The notes under the pieces: generated by a model
The model's database searches: none
What the model saw: the letters and a program-made list of their open reading frames with translations, nothing else
Told to the model about the DNA's origin: nothing
Position numbers and translations under genes: made by a program
Part shown: in pieces, positions 53,169-62,888 of the stretch
Numbering within the stretch: the first letter of the stretch is position 1
Layout of the letters: each line of letters starts with the position of its first letter
Source: Lentisphaeria bacterium
GTDB taxonomy: Bacteria; Verrucomicrobiota; Lentisphaeria; Victivallales; Victivallaceae
Direction: 5' to 3'
Assembly (NCBI GenBank): GCA_017508385.1
Contig: JAFVZB010000094.1
Span: 21,434 to 85,433, forward strand
DNA: 64,000 nt

Positions 53169-54539
53169 ATGAGCATAAAAAGAGTCCTGTTACTGTTAAT
53201 TGCGGTTGCAGCTTTTTCTCTCTTTGCCGGAAAGGTGAAATTCATCACCTCCACGAATAAGAAAGATGCTGTTTACAAAGTGGGCGACACTATCACCATC
53301 TCAGCTAAAATCACCGAGGATGGCAAACCTGCCGTCAACCGCAAACTCGGATATCGGCTGATGTACGATCAGAAAACAATCAAGTGCGGCTTGACCGAAG
53401 GCACGGAAGAACTCACTTTTACGGTAAAAGCTACTCATCCCGGATGGGTGTATCTCAAAATCTTTGCGTTCGGCAACAGCAAGAGTGAGCAACGCTACGC
53501 CAAAATGGTAACAATACCGAACAGATATATAAGAGCATCTTACTCCGGCGGCATAGGTGCAATGATCGAGCCGGAAAAACTCCGTCACTCTCAGGAGGAA
53601 CCTGCCGACTTCGATGAGTTCTGGAACAAAGTCAAAGCCGAACTCGCCGCAGTTCCCATGAAAGAGCTGGAACGGAAAGATGTTCCGGAAAAATTGCTCA
53701 AAGCTGCCAAAGTTCAGGCAGACAAATTCAATTTCAGCGATGTAAAAGTCTCCTGCGCCGGCGGGATGCCGGTTTCCGGATATCTTGCTGTTCCCAAAGG
53801 AGCTAAAGCAAAATCACTGCCCGCTCTGGTGACTTTCCACGGTGCAGGCGTCAGAAGCGCAAGAATTTCCTGCAACAACGGCGTGATCGTATTTGATGTG
53901 AACGCTCACGGCATCATCAACGGTCAGCCTGAAGAGTATTACAAAAAACTCTACAATGAAAAATATACTGACAAAAAACTTGGAACATATCCGCGCTGGG
54001 GCAAAAAAGATCGTGACCAATTCTACTTCAAAGGCATGTATATGAGGGTCATGCGCGCTCTGGAATATGTCAAGTCGCTTCCCGAGTGGGATGGCAAAAC
54101 CCTCATCGTTTCAGGAGGCAGTCAGGGCGGTGCCCAGGTGCTTGCAGCCTGCGCCCTCGACCATGATATAACCCTTGCCAGAGCCAAAGTTCCGGCACTC
54201 TGCGACCACTTCGCAGCAAAATCAGGAAGATGTCCCGGATGGCCGCAAATCATCAACCACAAGATGCCCGGCGAGAAGTTTGAACCTGAAAAAGTGGCTG
54301 CCTGCGTAGCTTATTACGATGGAATTTATTTTGCCAAACGCATCAAGTGTCCGATTTATCTCTACACCGGATTTATTGATACCACCTGCCCGCCGAACGG
54401 AGTTTTTGCAGCGTACAACAACATTCCTGAGGGAGTGAAAAAGAGCATCTACTGCGTTCCGACTGCGGGTCACAGCGTACCGGAAAACCAGTTTTACAAA
54501 ATTATGCAGTTGCACATCAGAAAAGGAGCAAAAAAATGA
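53169..54539 (+). CDS. Secreted CE7/AXE1-type acetyl esterase, copy 2
   Basis: 456 residues; signal peptide ending near LFAG, N-terminal beta domain, then the hydrolase with GGSQGGAQVLAACAL, TGFIDTTCPPNG and AGHSVPE for the triad. Differs from copy 1 by a short insert after the hinge (ERKDVPEKLLKAAKVQADKF) and a shorter oxyanion-side loop. It overlaps copy 3 by 4 bp, so copies 2-4 form one translational unit. AAAGGAA ribosome site. Confidence 0.9.
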   Translation: MSIKRVLLLLIAVAAFSLFAGKVKFITSTNKKDAVYKVGDTITISAKITEDGKPAVNRKLGYRLMYDQKTIKCGLTEGTEELTFTVKATHPGWVYLKIFAFGNSKSEQRYAKMVTIPNRYIRASYSGGIGAMIEPEKLRHSQEEPADFDEFWNKVKAELAAVPMKELERKDVPEKLLKAAKVQADKFNFSDVKVSCAGGMPVSGYLAVPKGAKAKSLPALVTFHGAGVRSARISCNNGVIVFDVNAHGIINGQPEEYYKKLYNEKYTDKKLGTYPRWGKKDRDQFYFKGMYMRVMRALEYVKSLPEWDGKTLIVSGGSQGGAQVLAACALDHDITLARAKVPALCDHFAAKSGRCPGWPQIINHKMPGEKFEPEKVAACVAYYDGIYFAKRIKCPIYLYTGFIDTTCPPNGVFAAYNNIPEGVKKSIYCVPTAGHSVPENQFYKIMQLHIRKGAKK

Positions 54540-55861
54540 ATTTGAAATTCTTTGCCGTATCAACAGTTTTTGCTTTATCTATCCTTGCGATCGCAGGAGA
54601 GGTCACTTTCGACTTCAAATGCAACAAGGAAACGCCTTTCTGCAAAGCGGGAGAAAAAATCACCATCACCGCTCAGGCGTTGGTCGATGGCAAACCGTCA
54701 GACAAACAGAAAATTTCCTGTTATTTGACTTTCAACGACAAACACATCAAGAGTTTGAGAAAAGTCTATGCCGACAAGCCGTACACTTTTGAATATACTC
54801 CTGATTCGCCCGGCTGGATAGCTTTGCGCGTTTACGCAGTTGATGAAAAGGGAAAACGCCTCTCAAAAAGAACCAAACGCAGACGTTCCCAAAACATCTA
54901 CGGCGGATACGGATTGATGGTCGATGCTGACAAGCTCACTCAATCTGTTCCTGAGCCTGCTGATTTTGATGAGTTCTGGAACAAAGTCAAAGCTGAACTT
55001 GCCGCAGTTCCCATGAAAGAGATTGAAAAGAAACATGTTAATAACAAAGTCGCCGATGTATTTGACATGAAAATATCATGCGCCGGAGATAAACCTGTTT
55101 CAGGATATCTTTGCATGCCGAAAAATGCCAAACCGAAATCACTGCCTGCAATACTCTTTTTTCACGGAGCAGGAGTGAACTCCTCTTTTGCAAATGTCTC
55201 CAGAGCCGCTCAGGGATTCATCTATTTTGATGTCAATGCCCACGGTATCGAAAATGGTAAACGCGGAAATTTTTACTCCGACCTGCGGGCAAACTACTAC
55301 CTGCCGAAAGGCAAAGTCGGATATCCTCACTGGGGAAAAGAGGATAGAGATACTTTCTATTTCAAAGGTATGTTCATGCGGGTCATGCGCGCTCTTGAGT
55401 ATGTCAAATCCCTGCCGCAGTGGGATGGAAAACACCTCATCGTCTGCGGGAGCAGTCAGGGCGGAGCTCAGGTGCTCGCCGCCTGCGGTCTCGACAAAGA
55501 TATCACTTTTGCCAAATGCGAAGTTCCGGCGATGTGCGACCATGCAGGATGTCTGGTAAAACACGCAAGCGGATGGCCCAAACTAATCAAACTGAAAAAA
55601 GACGGCAAACCGGTTGATCCCAAAGTTGTTGTCTGCGCAGGTTATTTTGACGGAGTCCACTTCGCAAAACGCATCCAATGTCCCATCTATTTCAGCACCG
55701 GAGGAATCGACTTCACCTGTCCTCCGTCAAGCGTTTACAAAGCATACCACAACGTTCCCAACGGAGTTTTCAAAAATATTGAGTACACTCCCACCGGCAA
55801 CCACGGCGGCTCGAAAAACAAATCTTTTGAAAGCTCAATGCTCAAACACATAAAGGAGTAA
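54536..55861 (+). CDS. Secreted CE7/AXE1-type acetyl esterase, copy 3
   Basis: 441 residues; signal peptide MNLKFFAVSTVFALSILAIAG, beta domain (CNKETPFCKAGEKITITAQA, with two Cys not found in the other copies), then CE7 with CGSSQGGAQVLAACGL, TGGIDFTCPPSS and GNHGGSK. The nucleophile motif has Ser for the usual second Gly. The ATG overlaps the stop of copy 2; AAAGGAG site. Confidence 0.9.
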   Translation: MNLKFFAVSTVFALSILAIAGEVTFDFKCNKETPFCKAGEKITITAQALVDGKPSDKQKISCYLTFNDKHIKSLRKVYADKPYTFEYTPDSPGWIALRVYAVDEKGKRLSKRTKRRRSQNIYGGYGLMVDADKLTQSVPEPADFDEFWNKVKAELAAVPMKEIEKKHVNNKVADVFDMKISCAGDKPVSGYLCMPKNAKPKSLPAILFFHGAGVNSSFANVSRAAQGFIYFDVNAHGIENGKRGNFYSDLRANYYLPKGKVGYPHWGKEDRDTFYFKGMFMRVMRALEYVKSLPQWDGKHLIVCGSSQGGAQVLAACGLDKDITFAKCEVPAMCDHAGCLVKHASGWPKLIKLKKDGKPVDPKVVVCAGYFDGVHFAKRIQCPIYFSTGGIDFTCPPSSVYKAYHNVPNGVFKNIEYTPTGNHGGSKNKSFESSMLKHIKE

Positions 55862-55864
55862 AAC

Positions 55865-57211
55865 ATGAAAAAAGTATTATTTGCCATTGTAATGGCAGTT
55901 TCTGTTGTCGCTGTAATGGCAGCGGAATACAAACTTGAACTCAAAGTAAACAAACCCGACGGGGTATTCAAAGTCGGCGAAAAAGCCGTTTTTACCTGCC
56001 GGGTGCTCAAGGATGGTAAACCTGTCGAAGGTGTCGATGTCCGTTACTATATTGCCGCCGACAATCAGCGCACCAAACGGGGCAAATTCATTTCCGGCGG
56101 CACTTGGAAGAAAGAAGCAACCCTCGCCTATCCGGGATGGGTCCATCTGGGATTTTCCATTCACGATGACAAGGGCAAAATGATGGATATCACCACTGTC
56201 AACTGGAATAAAAAAACCAAAGTCAAAGCGGTTGGTATCGGAGCACTCTTTGCTCCTGAAAAACTCGTTTCCGTCTATCCCGAGCCGAAAGATTTTGATG
56301 AGTTCTGGGCACAAGTCCGCAAAGAGCTTGATGCCGTTCCGGTCAAAGAGCTCAAGAAAAAAGAGGTGAAACTTTCAAAAAGTCACGCAAAGAAAATCGT
56401 CTGCTATGATGTGCAGGTGGCGTGCGCAGGAGCTACTCCCGTTTCCGGATATCTCATCATGCCCAGAAACGCAAAGCCCAAGAGCTGCCCCGTCGTACTC
56501 TACTATGACGGAGCCGGAGTCCGTGACTCAAGCAAAAATCTTTCCCCTGCCCTCAAAGGAGCCATCTACTTCGGCATCAACGCCCACGGTATCGAAAACG
56601 GAAAACCCAAGGCGTTTTATGAAAATCTTAAAAAAACAAAACTCAACCATTACTCTCACTCCGGCAAAAACAACCGTGACACATTCTATTTCAAAGGTAT
56701 GTATATGAGAGTCATGCGCTCACTGGACTACATCAAAACTCTTCCTGAATGGGATGGCAAACACATTATCGTTACCGGCGGAAGTCAGGGCGGCGGTCAG
56801 GTATTCGCCGCCTGCGCTCTCGACAAGGATGTAACCTACGCCGTAGCCGGAGTCCCCGCAATGAGCGACCACGCCGGATGTCTCGCCAGGCGTGAAAGCG
56901 GATGGCCCAGACTTTACAAGGCAACAAAAGACGGAAAACCCGAAGATCCGCAGGTCGCCGCCGCAGTCGCATACTATGACAACGTATATTTTGCCAAACG
57001 TGTCAAGTGTCCGATCAACGTCAACACCGGACTCTTTGACCGCACCTGCGTGCCCACCAGTGTGATGGCTGTTTTCAACAACATTCCGGAAACCACGCAG
57101 AAGTGGCTGACCATCGTTCCTGACGGTGCTCACGGAGCTCACCACAACCCGGGAAACAAGCGCAGAGATGCCTATATTGACATGGCAATAAAATCCAATC
57201 AGGCAAAATAA
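55865..57211 (+). CDS. Secreted CE7/AXE1-type acetyl esterase, copy 4
   Basis: 448 residues; signal peptide MKKVLFAIVMAVSVVAVMAA, beta domain, then CE7 with YYDGAGVRDSS (FHGAG replaced), GGSQGGGQVFAACAL, TGLFDRTCVPTS and GAHGAHH. The most divergent copy: FHG at the oxyanion strand is YDG, CPP is CVP. This may change substrate preference. It lies 3 bp after copy 3 and ends the cluster at a terminator. Confidence 0.9.
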   Translation: MKKVLFAIVMAVSVVAVMAAEYKLELKVNKPDGVFKVGEKAVFTCRVLKDGKPVEGVDVRYYIAADNQRTKRGKFISGGTWKKEATLAYPGWVHLGFSIHDDKGKMMDITTVNWNKKTKVKAVGIGALFAPEKLVSVYPEPKDFDEFWAQVRKELDAVPVKELKKKEVKLSKSHAKKIVCYDVQVACAGATPVSGYLIMPRNAKPKSCPVVLYYDGAGVRDSSKNLSPALKGAIYFGINAHGIENGKPKAFYENLKKTKLNHYSHSGKNNRDTFYFKGMYMRVMRSLDYIKTLPEWDGKHIIVTGGSQGGGQVFAACALDKDVTYAVAGVPAMSDHAGCLARRESGWPRLYKATKDGKPEDPQVAAAVAYYDNVYFAKRVKCPINVNTGLFDRTCVPTSVMAVFNNIPETTQKWLTIVPDGAHGAHHNPGNKRRDAYIDMAIKSNQAK

Positions 57212-57234
57212 AATACGGCTTATACAAGCAACTC

Positions 57235-57277
57235 AAACACCGCTCCCGTTCGCAACGGCTTTTGCGGTGTTTTTTTG
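57235..57277 (+). terminator. Rho-independent terminator after the esterase cluster
   Basis: Stem AAACACCGC (57235-57243) with GCGGTGTTT (57264-57272), inner CCGTT/AACGG stem, then a T run to 57276. Confidence 0.85.
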
Positions 57278-57288
57278 TATCCTTTTAC

Positions 57289-57317
57289 TTGACGGATATG
57301 CTGTTTGATGTTATATT
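57289..57317 (+). promoter_or_regulatory. Promoter of the type I secretion operon
   Basis: TTGACG at 57289-57294, 17-bp spacer, TATATT at 57312-57317, 43 bp before the ATG. Best match to the sigma-70 consensus in the window. Confidence 0.7.
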
Positions 57318-57360
57318 TAGACGATGCATTTTATTTACTAAAAAATATTTGGAGAAAACA

Positions 57361-59913
57361 ATGGCTGATGATTTTAAAAAGACTGGTCTGCAATGTCTTG
57401 AATTGCTGTTTTCCCGATTCCGTCAAGGTGTCAATTTCGCTGCTCTCGTTACCGACAGTTTAGTGGAAAAACTTGACAAGGATGAACTCGAAGCAATTTT
57501 ATTTCTTGCAGACGGTCAGGAGCTGAGACCCGAAAAGGCTTCTTCAAGTGAAGTACTGACCAGCTATCGCGGTCCGGCTATGATCAAACTCAACAATGGC
57601 AACTGGATTTTGCTCATCAACTCAAGTCAGTACAAAGATCAGGATAAGGTCGCTATTTTTGACCCCGTTATGCCCAAAGGTCAAAATATGGTGGTCGTTC
57701 CCAAGGAACAGCTCAACAGCAAACTCGGAGATACGATCATCATTTTCCACAACCTCGCCGAGGTGGATATCACCAAACACACCAAACTTTACGCCTTTTC
57801 ACGCATCGCAAGTCACCACAATGTGAGATTCAACTTGCAGTCGGTCATGCACGAGTATGCCGTGGGTGAAGAGGAAATCAAAGATTCACTGCTCAAAAAA
57901 ATAGCCTCCGACTTTGAATTCAAAACAAAAAAAATCACCCTCAACTGGGAAAAGCTGGAAAAAAGCCAGAACATTTTTCCTGCGATGGTATGGAAGAAAA
58001 ACGGCAAAGCAGCTATCCTCTGCGGAGTGAAAAAGACCGAAGAGAGTTCGACCGTTGCGGTCATTGACCCGGAATCATCAGAAGCGAACTCCCCCAATCC
58101 CTTTACTTTCCTTTCAAAGGAAGAGTATGAAGAGACTTACACCTACGACATCAACTGTTTCAAAAAGACCTATCATCTTGCCGACGAAAACAGACCTTTC
58201 AGCCTTGCATGGTTTATTCCGGAATTCATCCGTATGCGCGGGATTTTCTGGCAGATCACCGTTCTGGTGGCAAGTCTGACCGTTCTCAGTCTGGCAGTTC
58301 CGCTCTTTTTCCAGATCGTCGTTGACAAGGTTCTGGTCAACAGAGGCTACGACACTCTCAATGTCATCGGTGCCGGTGTGGTCATCGCCATTTTGTTCAA
58401 CGGAACTCTTGAATTTGCCAAGAGCTATCTGCTGCTTTTCGCTACCAACAAAATCGACATTTCAACTGCAACAAAAACATTCCTGCATTTGATGCGGCTG
58501 CCGATCGACTTCTTTGAAAGAATTCCGTCAGGAGTTCTGCTCAAACACATGCAGCAGACTGAAAAAATACGGGGCTTCCTCTCCGGAAACCTCTTCTTCA
58601 CTCTGCTCGATCTCATCAGCCTGGTACTCTTTATTCCGCTGCTGCTCTGTTACAGCGTAAAACTCACGCTGGTCGTGCTCGGATTTTCGGTTTTGATGGC
58701 TCTGGTCATTGCAAGTCTCATCAAACCGTTCCAGCGCCGTCTGGATGAGCTCTATCAGGCTGAGGGCAAACGTCAGAGTATGCTGGTCGAAGCCATCCAC
58801 GGAATCCGCACGGTCAAGAGTCTCGCTCTTGAACCGGTACAGAAAAAGGCGTGGAACGATTCCACTGCTTACGCTATCAAATCATATTTCAGAGTCGGCA
58901 AAATTTCCATGACCGCAAGAAGCATGAGTCAGGTGCTGGAACTCCTTATGGGAATCTGTGTCATCTGGCTCGGAGCTCACATGGTATTCGATTTTGAAAT
59001 CACTATCGGTGCTCTCATCGCTTTCCAGATGTTGGCAAACCGGGTCACAGGTCCGCTGGTAAAGACGGTCGGACTCATTCACGAGTATCAGCAGATCGCT
59101 CTTTCGGTCAAGATGCTCGGTGTGGTGATGAACTATCCCAGTGAACCCGCAGGCGGCGGTGTGCGCAATCCGATCAAAGGAGGAGTATCTTTTGAAAACA
59201 TCACCTTCCAGTACCGTCCGGATCTTCCGCAGGTGTTGAAAAACTTCTCTCTCAACGTTCCCACCGGCAGTTCACTCGGTATAGTCGGCCGCTCAGGTTC
59301 AGGTAAAACCACCCTCACAAAGCTGTTGCAGGGACTTTATCCTGTCACTCAGGGTCTTATCAAAATCGATGGTATCGACATCAAGGAAATCGAAAAATCC
59401 CATCTGCGCAGCAGCATCGGTGTGGTGCTTCAGGAAAACTACTTCTTCAGCGGCACTGTCCGTGAAAACATCGCACTCACCAAGCAGAATGCCACGCTCG
59501 AAGAGGTCATCTACGCCGCAAAACTCGCCGGAGCGGATGAGTTCGTGCAGAAACTCCCCAGAGGTTACGACACAGTTCTGGAAGAGAACGCATCCAACCT
59601 TTCCGGAGGTCAGAAACAGCGTCTTGCCATTGCCAGAGCTCTGTTGACCAATCCGCCCATCCTGATTTTCGATGAGGCAACCAGCGCGCTCGACCCCGAA
59701 AGCGAATGTGTCATTCAGAAGAATCTCAAGGCGATATCCCGCGGACGCACGGTGCTCATCATCAGTCACCGTCTTTCAATAGTCAGCCACGCCGACAATA
59801 TCGTGGTCATCGACTCAGGTACTCTTTCGGATATCGGAAACCACAAAGAGCTGCTCTCTCGTGACGGTATCTACAAAGAGTTCTGGACACAACAAATGAG
59901 AGGAGATGCTTGA
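57361..59913 (+). CDS. Type I secretion ABC transporter (HlyB type) with two N-terminal C39-like domains
   Basis: 850 residues from the ATG at 57361 (GGAG site). Residues 5-140 and about 145-290 both look like C39-peptidase-like domains: TGLQCLELLFSRF with SYRGPAMIKLNNGNWILL, and VMHEYAVGEEEIKDSLLKK with FPAMVWKKNGKAAILCGV. In the first, the position of the C39 Cys (Tyr in HlyB) is Thr, so it should bind but not cleave. Membrane domain about 291-590; Walker A GIVGRSGSGKTT (about 640), signature NLSGGQKQR (about 746), Walker B ILIFDEATSALD. It exports unfolded proteins; the 785-residue repeat protein is a likely client. Confidence 0.9.
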   Translation: MADDFKKTGLQCLELLFSRFRQGVNFAALVTDSLVEKLDKDELEAILFLADGQELRPEKASSSEVLTSYRGPAMIKLNNGNWILLINSSQYKDQDKVAIFDPVMPKGQNMVVVPKEQLNSKLGDTIIIFHNLAEVDITKHTKLYAFSRIASHHNVRFNLQSVMHEYAVGEEEIKDSLLKKIASDFEFKTKKITLNWEKLEKSQNIFPAMVWKKNGKAAILCGVKKTEESSTVAVIDPESSEANSPNPFTFLSKEEYEETYTYDINCFKKTYHLADENRPFSLAWFIPEFIRMRGIFWQITVLVASLTVLSLAVPLFFQIVVDKVLVNRGYDTLNVIGAGVVIAILFNGTLEFAKSYLLLFATNKIDISTATKTFLHLMRLPIDFFERIPSGVLLKHMQQTEKIRGFLSGNLFFTLLDLISLVLFIPLLLCYSVKLTLVVLGFSVLMALVIASLIKPFQRRLDELYQAEGKRQSMLVEAIHGIRTVKSLALEPVQKKAWNDSTAYAIKSYFRVGKISMTARSMSQVLELLMGICVIWLGAHMVFDFEITIGALIAFQMLANRVTGPLVKTVGLIHEYQQIALSVKMLGVVMNYPSEPAGGGVRNPIKGGVSFENITFQYRPDLPQVLKNFSLNVPTGSSLGIVGRSGSGKTTLTKLLQGLYPVTQGLIKIDGIDIKEIEKSHLRSSIGVVLQENYFFSGTVRENIALTKQNATLEEVIYAAKLAGADEFVQKLPRGYDTVLEENASNLSGGQKQRLAIARALLTNPPILIFDEATSALDPESECVIQKNLKAISRGRTVLIISHRLSIVSHADNIVVIDSGTLSDIGNHKELLSRDGIYKEFWTQQMRGDA

Positions 59914-59914
59914 T

Positions 59915-61255
59915 ATGTCTGAAGATAATAAAATACCGAAAGAGACCGTGGAGTTTCTCCCCGATGCTCTCGAAATCGAAAATGAAAAACTGCCGTTTGC
60001 AGTACGTTTGACCGTATGGGCTCCCGTAGCGATTCTGGTCGCAGGACTTCTCTGGTCGATTTTCTCACACGTTGACGTCATCGTTACCGCCAACGGCAAA
60101 GTCGTTACCGATACTCCGACCATCGTCATGAAACCGCTTGAGCGTTCCATGATCAAGAAGGTCAATGTGAAAATCGGAGAAGTGGTCAAAAAAGATCAGA
60201 TATTGATAACTTTTGACCCTGCCCTCAATGCGGCTGAGTCGGCAAGAATCGCTAATGAACTTGCCACTCTTACCGCTCAGTTCAACCGCCTCAAAGCGGA
60301 GTTTCTCGGTCAAGCCTACTCTGACAAAGGCAATCAGTTTGAGAAGTGGCAGTATGCCATCCACGTTCAGAGAATGGATTATTACCGTGAGAGAATAAAA
60401 TACTTTGACGAAAGTCTCAAACAAATCACATCTTCTCAAAAGACCCGTGAAGACTCCCTCAAAAAACAGGAAGAGCGTCTTGCCGCAGTCAAAAAACTTG
60501 AAAAGATGTTCAAAGATCTTCACGCAAAAAAAGCTGCCAGTTTGAAAGAGCTGCTCCAGATGTCAATCACCCGTATGGAAATGGAAGCAACTGTCGATCA
60601 GCTGCGAAATGAGCTTGATGAGCTCAACCACCAGAAAGGCAGTACGCTCGCCAGCAAAAACTCCTTCATTCAGGAGTGGAGAAACAGCATTTCTCAGGAA
60701 ATGGTCACCACTGACCGCAACATGATATCAGCATCAAAAGAGTATGACAAAGTAAAGCAGCTTGCTGATTACCTCTATTTGCGTGCTCCGTGCGATGCGG
60801 TGGTGCACGAGGTCGCCAGTTTCTCACCCGGTTCCGGCGTGCGTGAAGCTGAGGCTCTCATCACCCTTATTCCGCTGGGCGGAAACGTTGAACTCGAAGT
60901 TGAAATCAGACCTCAGGATATCGGCAAGGTTGAAATCGGAGCAGACACCCGAATCAAACTCACGGCGTTCCCGTTCCAGAAGCACGGAACTCTTGACGGC
61001 AAGGTTCGCAACATATCAGAGGATACGCTTCAGCGGCAGCAGGGTGCGGCGGCTCAGAATCCGGAAATTACCAGTTCAAGTTACTACCGTGCAAGAATTT
61101 CTCACTCAGGCAAACTGCGTGGCGTGAAAGACTCTTTCAGACTTATTCCCGGCATGGAAGCCACTGCTGAAATCAAAACCGGTCGCCGCAGAGTCATCGA
61201 ATACATCATTTATCCGCTTATCAAAGCGTTTGACGAGGCGGCAAGAGAGCCCTGA
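59915..61255 (+). CDS. Type I secretion periplasmic adaptor (HlyD type)
   Basis: 446 residues from the ATG at 59915 (AGGAG site 9 nt upstream; an ATG at 59906 would lie within the ribosome site). Cytoplasmic tail of about 30 residues, one membrane segment (APVAILVAGLLWSIFS), lipoyl half-motif VTANGKVV and VKKDQILITFDP, a long coiled-coil hairpin (about 105-270), then the beta-barrel with LYLRAPCDAVVHEV and KHGTLDGKVRNIS. Length and order match HlyD/LapC adaptors. The outer-membrane TolC partner is not in the window. Confidence 0.92.
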   Translation: MSEDNKIPKETVEFLPDALEIENEKLPFAVRLTVWAPVAILVAGLLWSIFSHVDVIVTANGKVVTDTPTIVMKPLERSMIKKVNVKIGEVVKKDQILITFDPALNAAESARIANELATLTAQFNRLKAEFLGQAYSDKGNQFEKWQYAIHVQRMDYYRERIKYFDESLKQITSSQKTREDSLKKQEERLAAVKKLEKMFKDLHAKKAASLKELLQMSITRMEMEATVDQLRNELDELNHQKGSTLASKNSFIQEWRNSISQEMVTTDRNMISASKEYDKVKQLADYLYLRAPCDAVVHEVASFSPGSGVREAEALITLIPLGGNVELEVEIRPQDIGKVEIGADTRIKLTAFPFQKHGTLDGKVRNISEDTLQRQQGAAAQNPEITSSSYYRARISHSGKLRGVKDSFRLIPGMEATAEIKTGRRRVIEYIIYPLIKAFDEAAREP

Positions 61256-61263
61256 TTGGTAAA

Positions 61264-62067
61264 ATGTCGGTGTTTAAGGATATTCCAAATCTGCACACCC
61301 ACACGAAACTTTGCAAGCACGCCGCAGGAGTGCCGGAAGAGTATTGTGCAGAGGCGGAAAAAGTTTCAAATATACTGGGCTTTTCCGACCACTGCCCGTT
61401 TCCTGACGGCAGGTACGGAAAAGAGAGGATGGAGTTTTCTGAGCTGAAACATTATTGTCAGCTCATAGAACAGGCCTCAGAAAAGTATCCCGGTATGCAG
61501 CTGCTCGCCGGAGCGGAAGTTGAGTGGTGCAACGATATGGGCAGAAATTTCTACAATGAAGTCCTGCTCGGAGAGTTCAATTTGGACTATCTGGTCGGCT
61601 CTGCGCACTATTCGGGCTTTGACCTCGGCAACCAGGAGCATTTCTTTTATCAACAGCCATCCCCAGATGTGACGAGGGATTTTGTCGATGTCACGCTCAA
61701 ACTGATCGAGTCCGGAATTTTCACCTACGTCGCCCATCCGGATGCTTTTATGGTTCCGTACACCGAAGTGACCAAAGAGCATGAGAGCATGTTCAGGGAA
61801 ATCATTTCCGCCGCCATTCAGTACGATGTTCCGCTGGAAATCAACGCCGGCGGAGTGAGAACCAAACGGAGTTATCCCAACCGGGTTTTCTGGGAGATCG
61901 CTTCGGAATATCCCACACTCCAAACCGTTGTCAACGCCGATGCTCACAAGCCGGAACAACTCTATAATGAAGATCATTCCACGGCATTGAACATTGCTTT
62001 GGACTTGAAGTTAAATATATGCAACCTGAGTGTTGCGCAAAACATAATCAAAGGAAAGAAAAAATGA
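61264..62067 (+). CDS. PHP-domain histidinol-phosphatase-like protein
   Basis: 267 residues. PNLHTHTKLCKHA (two His of motif I), GFSDHCPFPDG, GAEVEW, VGSAHYSGFD, YVAHPDAFMV, LEINAGGVR and VNADAHKPEQL are the metal-binding motifs of the PHP fold as in HisK/HisJ histidinol phosphatases. Other PHP phosphoesterases are an alternative because no his genes are near. Weak ribosome site; 8 bp after the HlyD-type stop and overlapping the Mrp gene by 4 bp. Confidence 0.85.
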   Translation: MSVFKDIPNLHTHTKLCKHAAGVPEEYCAEAEKVSNILGFSDHCPFPDGRYGKERMEFSELKHYCQLIEQASEKYPGMQLLAGAEVEWCNDMGRNFYNEVLLGEFNLDYLVGSAHYSGFDLGNQEHFFYQQPSPDVTRDFVDVTLKLIESGIFTYVAHPDAFMVPYTEVTKEHESMFREIISAAIQYDVPLEINAGGVRTKRSYPNRVFWEIASEYPTLQTVVNADAHKPEQLYNEDHSTALNIALDLKLNICNLSVAQNIIKGKKK

Positions 62068-62888
62068 GTGAATCATGTTCAGGAAACTGCTCCAGCTGCT
62101 CAAGTTGCGCCGGATGCGAAAAAAAACCTACCGCCCTTGACAATATCAAACGCTGTATCCTTGTCCTTTCCGGTAAAGGCGGAGTCGGCAAAAGCACCGT
62201 CAGCGCAAGTCTGGCGGTGACTCTGGCAGCTCAGGGCAGAAAGGTCGGATTGCTCGATGCCGACTTCCACGGACCGAGCCAGCCTACTCTCTTCGGAGTC
62301 AATCATCTGCGTCTCGAGGGCGACGAAAACGGCAACATTCTGCCGCTCGAGCTTGAGTGCGGAGTCAATCTGGTATCAGTCGGTCTGCTTATCGAGGATT
62401 CCGACCAGGCTGTCGTCTGGAGAGGCCCGGCAAAAATGGCTGTCCTGAAACAGCTCATCGAAGAGACCAACTGGGGAGAGCTTGACGATCTTATTCTCGA
62501 CTTTCCTCCGGGAACCGGAGACGAGAGTCTCTCAGCCTGCCAGCTCATCACCGGCGAAAAATGCGCTATCGTGGTGACTACTCCGCAGGAAATGAGCCTC
62601 GCCGACTGCCGCAAGTGCATCGACTTCTGCGGCAAACTCGATGTGCCGATTGCCGGAATCGTGGAAAACTTTGCCGGATTCGTCTGTCCTGACTGCGGCA
62701 AACGCCACGAACTTTTCGCCTCCGGAGGCGGAAAAGGACTCTCTGAGAAATACAGTCTTCCGCTGCTCGCCCAGCTTCCGATCGACCCGGTATTCATGGC
62801 AAAATGCGATGCAGGAAACATCGCAACCGCACTCAAAGAATCAACAGTAGGCAAAGAAATCGAAAACGTAGCAGCAGTGCTCCGTTAA
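62064..62888 (+). CDS. Mrp/NBP35 family Fe-S cluster carrier ATPase
   Basis: 274 residues from the ATG at 62064 (ATGA overlap with the PHP gene). A Cys-rich N-terminus (CSGNCSSCSSCAGC) precedes the deviant Walker A VLSGKGGVGKSTVSASLA, then LLDADFHGPSQPTLFG, DDLILDFPPGTGDE, VTTPQEMSLADCRKCIDF and the C-terminal FVCPDCGKRHELF with the CxxC that binds the bridging cluster. Mrp proteins bind and pass 4Fe-4S clusters to apoproteins. The N-terminal Cys cluster is typical of the version found in anaerobes. Confidence 0.93.
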   Translation: MSESCSGNCSSCSSCAGCEKKPTALDNIKRCILVLSGKGGVGKSTVSASLAVTLAAQGRKVGLLDADFHGPSQPTLFGVNHLRLEGDENGNILPLELECGVNLVSVGLLIEDSDQAVVWRGPAKMAVLKQLIEETNWGELDDLILDFPPGTGDESLSACQLITGEKCAIVVTTPQEMSLADCRKCIDFCGKLDVPIAGIVENFAGFVCPDCGKRHELFASGGGKGLSEKYSLPLLAQLPIDPVFMAKCDAGNIATALKESTVGKEIENVAAVLR

